DNA of 32,024 nucleotides, taken from positions 1 to 32,024 of IMG/VR virus record IMGVR_UViG_3300033141_003100; one strand, written 5' to 3'. The notes under the pieces were generated by a model, which was given only the letters and a program-made list of their open reading frames with translations, had not been told where the DNA came from and ran no database searches. This DNA comes from a virus. Shown piece after piece: positions 25,798 to 31,646 of this stretch (the first letter of the stretch is position 1; every line of letters starts with the position of its first letter). The position numbers were made by a program, and so were the translations under genes.

Positions 25798-25989
25798 ATG
25801 AAAGATTATATAGAGAGGAAATTCATAAAACAATGCGTCCGGTATGCGGTTAATCTTCTTGAGCATTATAGGACATCAAATATTGGACCTAATATTGATG
25901 ACATCATAGAAGAAGCTATTTCCCACTTTGATGAAATAGATGGAATTATTAGCGAAGGGAATCATACATTATTTAAGGTGAAGAAATAA
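25798..25989 (+). CDS. Small hypothetical protein
   Basis: 63 residues, helical and mildly acidic (IDDIIEEAISHFDEIDGIIS). AAGGA lies 10 bases upstream. Its stop overlaps the start of the next small gene as TAATG, showing coupling. No recognised domain. Confidence 0.6.
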   Translation: MKDYIERKFIKQCVRYAVNLLEHYRTSNIGPNIDDIIEEAISHFDEIDGIISEGNHTLFKVKK

Positions 25990-26153
25990 TGTCAGAACAG
26001 ACCAACAATAATAATAATAATAATAGCTTACAAAGCAATTATACTTATAAGAATGCCGGCAGGCGGTCTGTCTATTCCCTAAGAAAAATAGGTTTTTTTA
26101 TCGATAAGTTGACAAAAAAAAATAAATTATCAAAACATTCTTATTCATCATAA
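25989..26153 (+). CDS. 54-residue basic Asn-repeat protein
   Basis: Starts by a TAATG overlap. The product has a run of seven asparagines from a (AAT)n tract, then a basic, Ser/Tyr/Lys-rich region (AGRRSVYSLRKIGFFIDKLTKK). Trinucleotide repeats of this kind change length easily. This is the last gene of the first early operon. Function unknown; the frame is open and coupled but short, so some doubt remains. Confidence 0.5.
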   Translation: MSEQTNNNNNNNSLQSNYTYKNAGRRSVYSLRKIGFFIDKLTKKNKLSKHSYSS

Positions 26154-26903
26154 TCTAGAGTCATTTTTCATGATAACTTTCATGTCGTTAATTGTAATTA
26201 TAATAAATTAAATCCAGCAAAGTTCACAAATAACGCTTTTTATTAATCTAACAACTTCGCTTCGCGAAGATGGTAAGACCTCATTTCTTAATGAATCGAT
26301 TACATCTATTCTTTAATATTATATTTATTGGATAATATGTTTATCGCCCTGAGATTGCATTGATTATTGGCAAAAGGAAACCCAACCCAAATAATAGGCG
26401 TGATCGTACCTTTTACCAATGATATCGCCCCTCGATCTAGCACGTCATATCGGCAACAGAGAATCTCCATGCTTATCTCTGCTTGACCACGTTCCACGGC
26501 ATAGCGTGTCAACCCCTGCTTGGTCTTTCGGACTCAGTCGCCAGTTCGGGTTTCATTCTGCTGGCATTATTCCTTGTTCTTTCCCTATCGAATCGAGAAC
26601 CATAAAGGTCGACGCATAAATAGAGAAAACCACATCTTCCTTATAACGGAAAATTTTCTCATTTGTATGGACCTTTTATTTTGATAATTGGTCGTCCATT
26701 TCTTTGTTCAGATCTACCATGAAATAAGTGAAAGAGATTGTTATTATGATATCTCTTATTTGATTGGTGATCCCTATAATAATGACATCTTGTTATAATT
26801 ATAAAGAATGCGCATTCATAATATGAATACGACTTGCTTCATCAATTATATAACCAATCAATATTCGTTTTCAAATCATTTTTTATATAAATCACAAGAA
26901 ATG
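26154..26903. other. 750-bp intergenic region with a GC-rich island
   Basis: No convincing gene on either strand. From about 26385 to 26640 the sequence is clearly more GC-rich than the rest of the genome and has no A/T-rich coding style, so it looks like a passenger fragment from a host or other element. Small ORFs here (26306-26512 minus, 26419-26619 plus) overlap each other and lack ribosome sites. There is a small hairpin CTTCGC/GCGAAG at 26256-26270 and a 15-bp palindrome ATTCATAATATGAAT at 26814-26828. The region separates the two early operons and could hold an origin or small RNA. Confidence 0.5.
26814..26828. promoter_or_regulatory. 15-bp perfect palindrome, possible protein-binding site
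   Basis: ATTCATA-A-TATGAAT, arms of 7 with one central base, lies about 75 bases upstream of the second early promoter. Dimeric repressors often bind such sites. No second copy was seen. Confidence 0.3.
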
Positions 26904-26932
26904 TTGACACATGTAACTAGCCAAAGTAAAGT
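26904..26932 (+). promoter_or_regulatory. Sigma70-like promoter of the second early operon
   Basis: TTGACA (26904-26909, perfect) and TAAAGT (26927-26932, 4 of 6 positions) are 17 bases apart. The operator copy 2 begins at 26935, across the expected start site. It would drive the ankyrin gene at 26974. Confidence 0.65.
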
Positions 26933-26934
26933 AA

Positions 26935-26945
26935 AGAGTGTTTAT
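26935..26945 (+). promoter_or_regulatory. Operator-like motif, copy 2
   Basis: The core AGAGTGTTTAT is shared with copies 1 and 3; a 17-base consensus TAWAGAGTGTTTATWWT fits all three. It lies just downstream of the -10 box and before the ribosome site of the second ankyrin gene. Confidence 0.6.
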
Positions 26946-26973
26946 TATATATCGCCATCTAACAGGAGAAGAA

Positions 26974-27417
26974 ATGGAAACACTAGAAGATAAATTGATG
27001 GATGCCTCAGAGAATGGAGATCTTGACAAGGTGAAATCACTTTTAGAACAAGGTGCTAATGTTCATGCACGAGATGATTTTGCTCTGCGATTTAGCGCAG
27101 AGAATGGACATCTTGATGTTGTGAAGTACTTGGTGGAACAAGGTGCTGACGTTTATGCATATGATGTTTTTGCTCTTCGATATAGCGCAAGGAATGGACA
27201 TCTTGGGATTGTGAAGTACTTGGTGGAACATGGTGCAGATGTTCATACACGTGATAATGAGGCCATTCGATATAGCGCACAGAATGGACATATTGATGTT
27301 GTGAAGTACTTGGTGGAACAAGGTGCTGATATTCATGCGAAGGATGATTATGCTCTGCGATGGAGTGTAGATAAGGGGCATATCGATGTTGTGAAGTATT
27401 TACAAGATCAAAAGTAA
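26974..27417 (+). CDS. Ankyrin-repeat protein, second full copy
   Basis: 147 residues from ATG with an AGGAG site 5-6 bases upstream; a GTG 12 codons earlier would start inside the operator and is rejected. A helical cap (METLEDKLMDASENGDLDKV) is followed by about four 30-residue repeats (starting near 28, 58, 88, 118) with the DFALRFSAENGHLDVVKYLV form. No unique C-terminal domain: it ends in VVKYLQDQK. The last part shares 82 identical bases with the first ankyrin gene. No signal peptide. Host-interaction or eukaryote-interaction role inferred from the fold. Confidence 0.92.
   Translation: METLEDKLMDASENGDLDKVKSLLEQGANVHARDDFALRFSAENGHLDVVKYLVEQGADVYAYDVFALRYSARNGHLGIVKYLVEHGADVHTRDNEAIRYSAQNGHIDVVKYLVEQGADIHAKDDYALRWSVDKGHIDVVKYLQDQK
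27284..27365 (+). repeat. 82-bp perfect match to the first ankyrin gene
   Basis: Bases 27284-27365 are identical to 24496-24577. Both copies are in coding frame and in the same orientation, 2.8 kb apart. A perfect match including silent positions points to recent recombination between the two genes. Confidence 0.88.
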
Positions 27418-27467
27418 GAGAAGAAATGAATACCTTTAAATGAAAAATAGGATTAGAGAAACCAACA

Positions 27468-27707
27468 GTGAAAAATGAATCAAAAGAAAAGCATGTATTC
27501 GATTATATTGATATGCTTCTAGCGGTCTCAATGGGGATGCTATTAGCATTTATAATTATTGCAATAATAGATTATGCGGAGTCAAGAAATATAAAAAATC
27601 ATAATGTTTTGCTTGTTATCGACGGGCCAAGTTCAGATAAAAATAATTTTTTAGGAGTTGACAATGGGAAAAATAAACGTAATAGAATTAATAGAATCGT
27701 TCATTAA
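27468..27707 (+). CDS. Small single-span membrane protein
   Basis: 79 residues from a GTG start; an internal ATG at residue 16 is an alternative. Residues 16-37 (MLLAVSMGMLLAFIIIAIIDYA) form one membrane span, followed by a Lys/Asn/Asp-rich cytoplasmic or periplasmic tail. The start codon is uncertain because the ribosome site is weak. It follows the second ankyrin gene by 50 bases. Function unknown. Confidence 0.55.
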   Translation: MKNESKEKHVFDYIDMLLAVSMGMLLAFIIIAIIDYAESRNIKNHNVLLVIDGPSSDKNNFLGVDNGKNKRNRINRIVH

Positions 27708-27846
27708 AGAAAAGAATGCTTCACTGGACCATGAAATTTTTACATGTATAGATCCGTCTTATGAATTTGGAGAAGACTGTACATTTGATGAGGGGTATAT
27801 AGAAGGATGTTACGATATTCTTAATATTTTAAAGGAAAGTTTATAA
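27664..27846 (+). CDS. Small acidic hypothetical protein
   Basis: 60 residues from ATG with an AGGAG site 6 bases upstream. Features: a helix INVIELIESFIKEKN, three cysteines, and an acidic end (FGEDCTFDEGYIEGCYDI). It overlaps the membrane-protein gene by 44 bases and lies 1 base before the resolvase. No family recognised. Confidence 0.6.
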   Translation: MGKINVIELIESFIKEKNASLDHEIFTCIDPSYEFGEDCTFDEGYIEGCYDILNILKESL

Positions 27847-27847
27847 A

Positions 27848-28354
27848 ATGATAATAGGAATTGATCCAGGATTGACTGGAGCCCTAGGATTTATAAGAAC
27901 AGGAATTGAATTAATAGATAAAAAAGGGGTTAACGTCAAGCCGTACGGAGTCCTCGATCTTAAGGTGAGCGGGAAAGCTGACTCGAAAAAGATTTCACAC
28001 GTGTGGCTTGACAGCATTGTTCATAAATTTAGCCCAGTAGAATTGATTATTTTGGAATCTCCACCCAAATACATGACAAATAGCAGGCACTGGACATATT
28101 TTTGTATGGGTAGGACGCAGGGAATTATTGAATCAGTTTGTGAAAGAAATAACATTAAATTGATAATAATAGATTCAAAAGAATGGAAGAAGCATTTTGA
28201 TTTGATGAAAAAAGGAAAGGAGGGGTCTTTAAAATTGGCAAGAGAACTATTCCCAGAATTAAAGGAAGACTTGAAAAGAAAAAAAGACCATAACCGAGCA
28301 GAGGCATTATTAATAACAAAATATGGAATGAAATATCATGAAAAAGAAGCTTAA
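27848..28354 (+). CDS. RuvC-like Holliday junction resolvase
   Basis: 168 residues of the RNase H-like fold. MIIGIDPGLTGALGF gives catalytic Asp6, ELIILESPP gives Glu70, and KKDHNRAEALLI gives Asp147 and Glu152 near the C-terminus, the four acidic residues of RuvC-type nucleases. The enzyme would resolve four-way junctions and branched DNA before packaging and cleave recombination intermediates made by the annealing protein encoded downstream. It is of typical phage length. The next gene starts 17 bases before its stop. Confidence 0.85.
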   Translation: MIIGIDPGLTGALGFIRTGIELIDKKGVNVKPYGVLDLKVSGKADSKKISHVWLDSIVHKFSPVELIILESPPKYMTNSRHWTYFCMGRTQGIIESVCERNNIKLIIIDSKEWKKHFDLMKKGKEGSLKLARELFPELKEDLKRKKDHNRAEALLITKYGMKYHEKEA

Positions 28355-28541
28355 GAATATAGAAGATCATTTATTGTTTGGCGATAAATCTGAATTGATA
28401 GGAGATTGTTCTGGATTGGTAGGAGATTGTTCTGAATTGTATGGAGATTGTTCTGGATTGGAAGGAGATTTTGATGAATGCGAGATAACAGATGAAGATA
28501 GAAATAAAGGAATAAATATAAGAGATTTGATAAGAGAATAA
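28338..28541 (+). CDS. Heptad-repeat (GDCSGL) protein
   Basis: 67 residues. Residues 18-46 consist of four 7-residue repeats of the form S(E/G)L-x-GDC, then an acidic end (DECEITDEDRNKGINI). I have seen phage proteins with GDCSGLWG-type repeats ending in the same D-E-C-E-I/S-x-x-D-R pattern; they may fold as a beta-helix. Cysteine alternates in register, which could bind metal or stack on one face. Function unknown. DNA repeats of 21 bp encode it. Confidence 0.7.
   Translation: MKKKLKNIEDHLLFGDKSELIGDCSGLVGDCSELYGDCSGLEGDFDECEITDEDRNKGINIRDLIRE
28389..28472 (+). repeat. Four 21-bp coding tandem repeats
   Basis: Units start at 28389, 28410, 28431 and 28452, with the pattern TCTGxATTGxxxGGAGATTxT. 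They encode the heptapeptide repeats in frame. The number of units could change by slippage. Confidence 0.85.
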
Positions 28542-28543
28542 AT

Positions 28544-28762
28544 ATGAACATAATAAATCACATAGAAATTGACGATAGAATAAGAAATCTATTGGAGGAA
28601 GCACTTGAAAATGCAGGTTCTCAAGTAAATTTAGCAAGGAAATTGAGCACAATAACATATCCAGTTAGCCCACAATTGATGTGGATATGGCTTAATAGAA
28701 ATAAATATATATGGAAAAGCGCCGTTAAAAGACTAGAGAGGATTGTTAATAATGAAAGATAA
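28544..28762 (+). CDS. Small HTH DNA-binding protein, candidate early repressor
   Basis: 72 residues. After a short helical start comes SQVNLARKLS, ITYPVSPQLMWIWLNRNKYI, a Cro/YdaS-like helix-turn-helix (residues about 26-52: Q-x-x-L-A-x-x-L-x... V-S-P-x-x-x-x-x-W), then a basic helix KSAVKRLERIV. It is the only obvious HTH gene in the early region, so it may bind the three shared operator sites. Size fits a Cro-like protein. The link to the operators is inference. Confidence 0.7.
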   Translation: MNIINHIEIDDRIRNLLEEALENAGSQVNLARKLSTITYPVSPQLMWIWLNRNKYIWKSAVKRLERIVNNER

Positions 28763-28874
28763 ACTTGAAGGCAAAAAAGCATTGAAAGATGTCAAAGAGA
28801 ATGGACGGGCATTGCGATTAGTAAAGAATCAAACGGATGAGATTTGTCTTGCTGCAGAGGATAATAAATTATGA
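28752..28874 (+). CDS. 40-residue DUF4116-like fragment
   Basis: The product reads LKDVKENGRALRLVKNQTDE then ICLAAEDNKL. This follows the DUF4116 repeat as I know it (A-V-K-x-N-G-x-A-L-x-x-V-x-x-Q-T-x-E-I-C-L-A-A-V), a motif frequent in Legionella-type bacteria and some giant viruses. Only one unit is present. It overlaps the HTH gene by 11 bases. Whether it is translated as a single-repeat protein is uncertain. Confidence 0.5.
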   Translation: MKDKLEGKKALKDVKENGRALRLVKNQTDEICLAAEDNKL

Positions 28875-28904
28875 ATAAAAATCTTAAGAAGATAGAAAAT
28901 AAAT

Positions 28905-29279
28905 ATGATTAAAATAAACAAAAAGAACCTGCTTTCAATAGAGGGAGAATGCATAAATAATTTATTGGATAGCTATGAGTTCGAAGAATTATTTCATGCT
29001 GTAAGATATGATATAGACGATTATATAATTCATTCAAACAAAATATCTAACGAACAAATTGAATATGCATTTGGAAAATTTGTTAATAAAAGCATAGAAG
29101 TAATATCAATATTGTTGCGCAGTTTTTTCATATCAATGAGCTTTACTCAAGAAAATGACATGTATTTCATGAAAAAATCAATTGAGTCTTACTACAAGTC
29201 ATTTATAGAGTCATCAATTTCATTTCTTGAAAATGAACCGGATAGATTTGTTAAAATGCTTAAAAGATTTTTAAAATAA
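28905..29279 (+). CDS. Hypothetical helical protein
   Basis: 124 residues, predicted all-helical, with a hydrophobic stretch VISILLRSFFISMSFT near residues 68-83 and a basic end (RFVKMLKRFLK). It precedes SSB by 12 bases. A tiny 13-codon ORF (28871-28912) with ATGA coupling bridges it to the previous gene. No family recognised. Confidence 0.6.
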   Translation: MIKINKKNLLSIEGECINNLLDSYEFEELFHAVRYDIDDYIIHSNKISNEQIEYAFGKFVNKSIEVISILLRSFFISMSFTQENDMYFMKKSIESYYKSFIESSISFLENEPDRFVKMLKRFLK

Positions 29280-29291
29280 AAGGGGGAAATA

Positions 29292-29708
29292 ATGAAAACA
29301 CGTAATGAGATAAGAGTTCGAGGATATGCGGGTAGTGACGCGGACGTTAGGTACACAAAATCAGGACTCGCAGTTCTGTCAGTAAATATTGCCGATACAA
29401 AATATAGAAAGATCGGCGAAGAAGAATTTGAGAAAAAAACTACGTGGCATCGCATTGTTGCATTCGGAAATCTAGCAGAAGCTAATAATGGATTAATAAA
29501 AAAAGGAAGCGTTGTTATAGCAGAAGGAAGACTAGAACAAAAATCATATACAGATAAAGAAGGAAATAATAGAACTTCTTTTGATTTGGTTTGTGACTTT
29601 CTTGGTGTATTAAAAGAACAAATACAAACAAATATTCCTGTCAAAGAATACAAACAAGCACCTACAGATAATAATAGTACTTTTCAGGATGACGACATAC
29701 CATTTTAA
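29292..29708 (+). CDS. ssb: Single-stranded DNA-binding protein
   Basis: 138 residues with an AGGGGG-type site. The OB fold is clear: NEIRVRGYAGSDADVRYTKS, then LAVLSVNIADT, TTWHRIVAFGNLAEA (Trp52) and VVIAEGRLEQKSYTDKEG. The flexible linker ends in DDDIPF, the standard acidic tip that recruits host replication and repair partners. It coats single strands during replication and recombination and would cooperate with the DUF1071 annealing protein. Confidence 0.93.
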   Translation: MKTRNEIRVRGYAGSDADVRYTKSGLAVLSVNIADTKYRKIGEEEFEKKTTWHRIVAFGNLAEANNGLIKKGSVVIAEGRLEQKSYTDKEGNNRTSFDLVCDFLGVLKEQIQTNIPVKEYKQAPTDNNSTFQDDDIPF

Positions 29709-29725
29709 TCAGTAGTGGCTAAAAT

Positions 29726-29848
29726 ATGAGTGAATTAGCAAAAGCTTTGTTCCATAAAGGTAATAAATTAGAAGAGAAATTGATAGATGCAGTAGAGAAT
29801 GGGCATCTTCCTGTTGTTAAGTATCTAGTAGAACAAGAGAATAAATAA
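29726..29848 (+). CDS. Ankyrin stub, 40 residues
   Basis: LEEKLIDAVENGHLPVVKYL then VEQENK: the cap and one outer helix pair of an ankyrin fold, with the middle missing. The last 53 bases are the same, apart from one base, as the end of the 30121-30297 gene. It looks like a deletion product of an ankyrin gene rather than a working repeat protein, though it is open and could be translated. The ribosome site is weak. Confidence 0.5.
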   Translation: MSELAKALFHKGNKLEEKLIDAVENGHLPVVKYLVEQENK

Positions 29849-29853
29849 ACAAG

Positions 29854-29882
29854 TTGACATCTTCAATTTCAAGTCATAATAT
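29854..29882 (+). promoter_or_regulatory. Sigma70-like promoter of the third early operon
   Basis: TTGACA (29854-29859) and TAATAT (29877-29882) are 17 bases apart. The operator begins at the last base of the -10 box, overlapping the expected start site. It would drive 29924 to 31823 and possibly 112-558 on the circular map. Confidence 0.7.
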
Positions 29883-29900
29883 ATAAACACTCTATATATT
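29882..29900 (-). promoter_or_regulatory. Operator-like motif, copy 3 (inverted)
   Basis: TATAAACACTCTATATATT is the exact reverse complement of 24281-24299. A 19-bp match between two promoters 5.6 kb apart in AT-rich DNA is notable and it is placed over the transcription start in both. Confidence 0.7.
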
Positions 29901-29923
29901 ATATTGGGAAGGAGATGTTATTC

Positions 29924-30109
29924 ATGAATAAACAATCAATATCAGAAGTACTTTCACATCAACCAGAATGGGCATTAGATTTTATCCCTCATGACCTACA
30001 ATGTTATTCATGTGGAAAATCATTGGTAGATACAGAAGAAATGGTAGAGAAATATAAAGAAGAGACGATAACAGGATGTCCTTTTTGCAACAGAAGTTTT
30101 GTTTCGTAG
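29924..30109 (+). CDS. Zinc-ribbon protein, second
   Basis: 61 residues from the second ATG (29924), which lies 9 bases after AAGGAG; the first ATG at 29915 touches the ribosome site and is unlikely. CYSCGKSL and GCPFCNRSF form a two-knuckle zinc ribbon, separated by an acidic linker. Likely a regulator or nucleic-acid-binding protein. First gene after the third promoter. Confidence 0.75.
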   Translation: MNKQSISEVLSHQPEWALDFIPHDLQCYSCGKSLVDTEEMVEKYKEETITGCPFCNRSFVS

Positions 30110-30120
30110 AGGTTAATAAA

Positions 30121-30297
30121 ATGAATACAGAAGATCAATTTATAGAAGCAGTAGAGAAGAGAGATATGGATAAGGTTAAATATCTTATAAAGAAAGTAGG
30201 TAATATTCATGCAGATGATGATTATGCTCTTAAATTAAGCGCACAGAATGGGCATCTTCTTGTTGTTAAGTATCTAGTAGAACAAGAGAATAAATAA
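30121..30297 (+). CDS. Short ankyrin protein
   Basis: 58 residues from ATG with an AGAGG site 8 bases upstream. A cap (MNTEDQFIEAVEKRDMDKVKYL) is followed by one 30-residue repeat: NIHADDDYALKLSAQNGHLL then VVKYLVEQENK. Too short for a stable ankyrin solenoid, so it may be a degraded member or require a partner. Its 3' 53 bases match the stub at 29796-29848 except for one base. Confidence 0.7.
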   Translation: MNTEDQFIEAVEKRDMDKVKYLIKKVGNIHADDDYALKLSAQNGHLLVVKYLVEQENK

Positions 30298-30320
30298 AGT
30301 TGATTAGGGGGTAATTTATT

Positions 30321-30956
30321 ATGACAGATATTTCTACATTCTCTGTATTAAACAAGATTAATGTTAAATCAAAACTAGAAAAAAAGGGTAGATTTAATTA
30401 TTTATCTTGGGCTTACGCTGTAACTGAGCTAAAAAAGGCATTCCCAAAGTCAACATGGGAAGTAAAGAGATACGACGGAGTTCCCTACATGAAAACAGAT
30501 CTTGGATATTTCGTAGAGGTTTCTGTAACAGTAGAAGATGTTGTAATGAGCCAGATACATCCTGTTCTTGATTACGAAAATAAACCGATACTAAAGCCAA
30601 ATGCGTTCCAGATAAACACATCTATCCAGAGGTGTTTGGTAAAGGCCATAGCTCTACACGGCTTAGGATTAAGTGTGTACGCTGGAGAAGATATACCGCA
30701 AAAAAATAATTACGAAAAACATTATCCAAAATATAAACCTAATAATATATACATAGACATTCCAGATAAAATAACAAAAGCAACTGTAGCTAGAAAACTA
30801 AAAAATGTATCAGATTTAGGTGATCCTTCAAAAGTTAAAAAAGCAATAGAAGACCTATCAGAAAAAGAAATTGAATTAATAGGCATAGAAAACCTAGAAA
30901 ATACAATGGAATATTACATAAAAATGTCGCAGGGGGTTAACAATGAGAAAAAGTAA
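30321..30956 (+). CDS. DUF1071 (Sak3-like) single-strand annealing protein
   Basis: 211 residues with an AGGGGGT site. The core FSVLNKINVKSKLEKKG, FNYLSWAYAVTELKKAFP, then PYMKTDLGYFVEVSVTV, then FQINTSIQRCLVKAIALHGLGL-SVYAGEDIP, is the DUF1071 pattern (L-S-Y-L-S-W-A-x-A-x-x-x-x-K/x-x-P ... D-I/T-N-x-x-x-x-R-C-L-V-K-x-x-A-x-x-G-L-G-L). Such proteins pair complementary single strands in phage recombination. The C-terminal 70 residues are Lys/Glu-rich. It is the principal recombination gene here. The next ankyrin gene begins 14 bases before its stop. Confidence 0.9.
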   Translation: MTDISTFSVLNKINVKSKLEKKGRFNYLSWAYAVTELKKAFPKSTWEVKRYDGVPYMKTDLGYFVEVSVTVEDVVMSQIHPVLDYENKPILKPNAFQINTSIQRCLVKAIALHGLGLSVYAGEDIPQKNNYEKHYPKYKPNNIYIDIPDKITKATVARKLKNVSDLGDPSKVKKAIEDLSEKEIELIGIENLENTMEYYIKMSQGVNNEKK

Positions 30957-31518
30957 ATTTAAAGATAAAATGAGAGCACTTCTTTTTACGTCATTAGACT
31001 GTGAAAAGATAGATATTATTAAGTTAATTTCATGTCAAGTTGAATTTACAAAAGAAGATTATAATTCATTTCTTATGAAGGCATCAAGAATAAGCCTTGA
31101 TATTGTTAAATACTTTGTTGATAAAGGAGCAGATGTAAATTCAATTTCAAATTTGCCATTAATAAGGAGCGCTTCTGCAGGGAAATTTGACATTTTTAAA
31201 TATCTTATTGATAAAGGGGCTAATATTAGAATAGGAAGTGTATTAACAGCGGCTTGTGATAGAGGAAACATTAATATAGTAAAATATATTTTAGAAAATG
31301 GAGGGAATGTTCATGAAGAACATTATGGAGAAATTGACGCGCCATTAATATCTAGCGCATCTAATGGACATCTTGATGTTGTTAAATACCTTTCAAAATA
31401 TACAGATTATATTGATAAATCTAAAAAAAATGCTTTGTTAAAAAGTTATAAGTATGGGCATACCAAGGTTTTTGAATTTCTAAAAAAAATTGGATGGGGA
31501 GACAAAGATAATGAATGA
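30943..31518 (+). CDS. Divergent ankyrin-repeat protein
   Basis: 191 residues with a GGGGG-type site. Repeats are degenerate but visible: SLDIVKYFVDKGADVNS (residues 51-67), KFDIFKYLIDKGANIR (81-96), NINIVKYILENGGNVHE (109-125) and NGHLDVVKYLSKY (141-153); the last helices are KYGHTKVFEFLKK. Spacing is about 29-33 residues. It lacks the DNA identity shared by the other copies, so it is an older member. Its stop overlaps the next gene by 8 bases. Same uncertain partner-binding role. Confidence 0.88.
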   Translation: MRKSKFKDKMRALLFTSLDCEKIDIIKLISCQVEFTKEDYNSFLMKASRISLDIVKYFVDKGADVNSISNLPLIRSASAGKFDIFKYLIDKGANIRIGSVLTAACDRGNINIVKYILENGGNVHEEHYGEIDAPLISSASNGHLDVVKYLSKYTDYIDKSKKNALLKSYKYGHTKVFEFLKKIGWGDKDNE

Positions 31519-31645
31519 TTATGACTATGAATGTAAAGAAGAATATTACCACTATAATTGCGGAGAAATAGAAGCAGAAGAGAATTTGAATACCCCAGAC
31601 TTTTCTATGGAGTTAGAGAATTATGAGGATAAGCACGGAGTATGA
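31511..31645 (+). CDS. Small acidic tyrosine-rich protein
   Basis: 44 residues (MNDYDYECKEEYYHYNCGEI...), very acidic with six tyrosines near the start. GGGGAG lies 9 bases upstream, within the ankyrin gene end. Two Cys and one His near residues 8-17 could be reactive or metal-binding. No family recognised. Confidence 0.5.
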   Translation: MNDYDYECKEEYYHYNCGEIEAEENLNTPDFSMELENYEDKHGV

Positions 31646-31646
31646 C

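Noticed and set aside
26109-26150. TTGACA at 26109 as another promoter
   Set aside because: Lies inside the last small gene, with no -10 box at proper distance.
26306-26512. Minus-strand ORF of 68 codons in the GC-rich island
   Set aside because: No ribosome site, no family recognised, and it overlaps a plus-strand ORF in the same island; more likely a fragment than a gene.
26419-26619. Plus-strand ORF of 66 codons in the GC-rich island
   Set aside because: Starts inside the opposing ORF, has no ribosome site and looks like random reading of foreign DNA.
26938-26974. GTG start for the second ankyrin gene
   Set aside because: It would begin within the operator, while the ATG at 26974 has an AGGAG site.
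26808-26993. Plus-strand ORF across the second early promoter
   Set aside because: Covers promoter, operator and ankyrin start; no ribosome site.
27043-27381. Long antisense ORF inside the second ankyrin gene (similar one at 24333-24593)
   Set aside because: Repeat periodicity in the coding strand keeps the antisense frame open; the products are only mirror images of the repeats.
28371-28658. Antisense ORFs opposite the heptad-repeat gene
   Set aside because: Result of the 21-bp repeat and AT bias; no start signals.
28871-28912. 13-codon ORF coupled by ATGA
   Set aside because: Too short to call; may only help translation coupling of the next gene.
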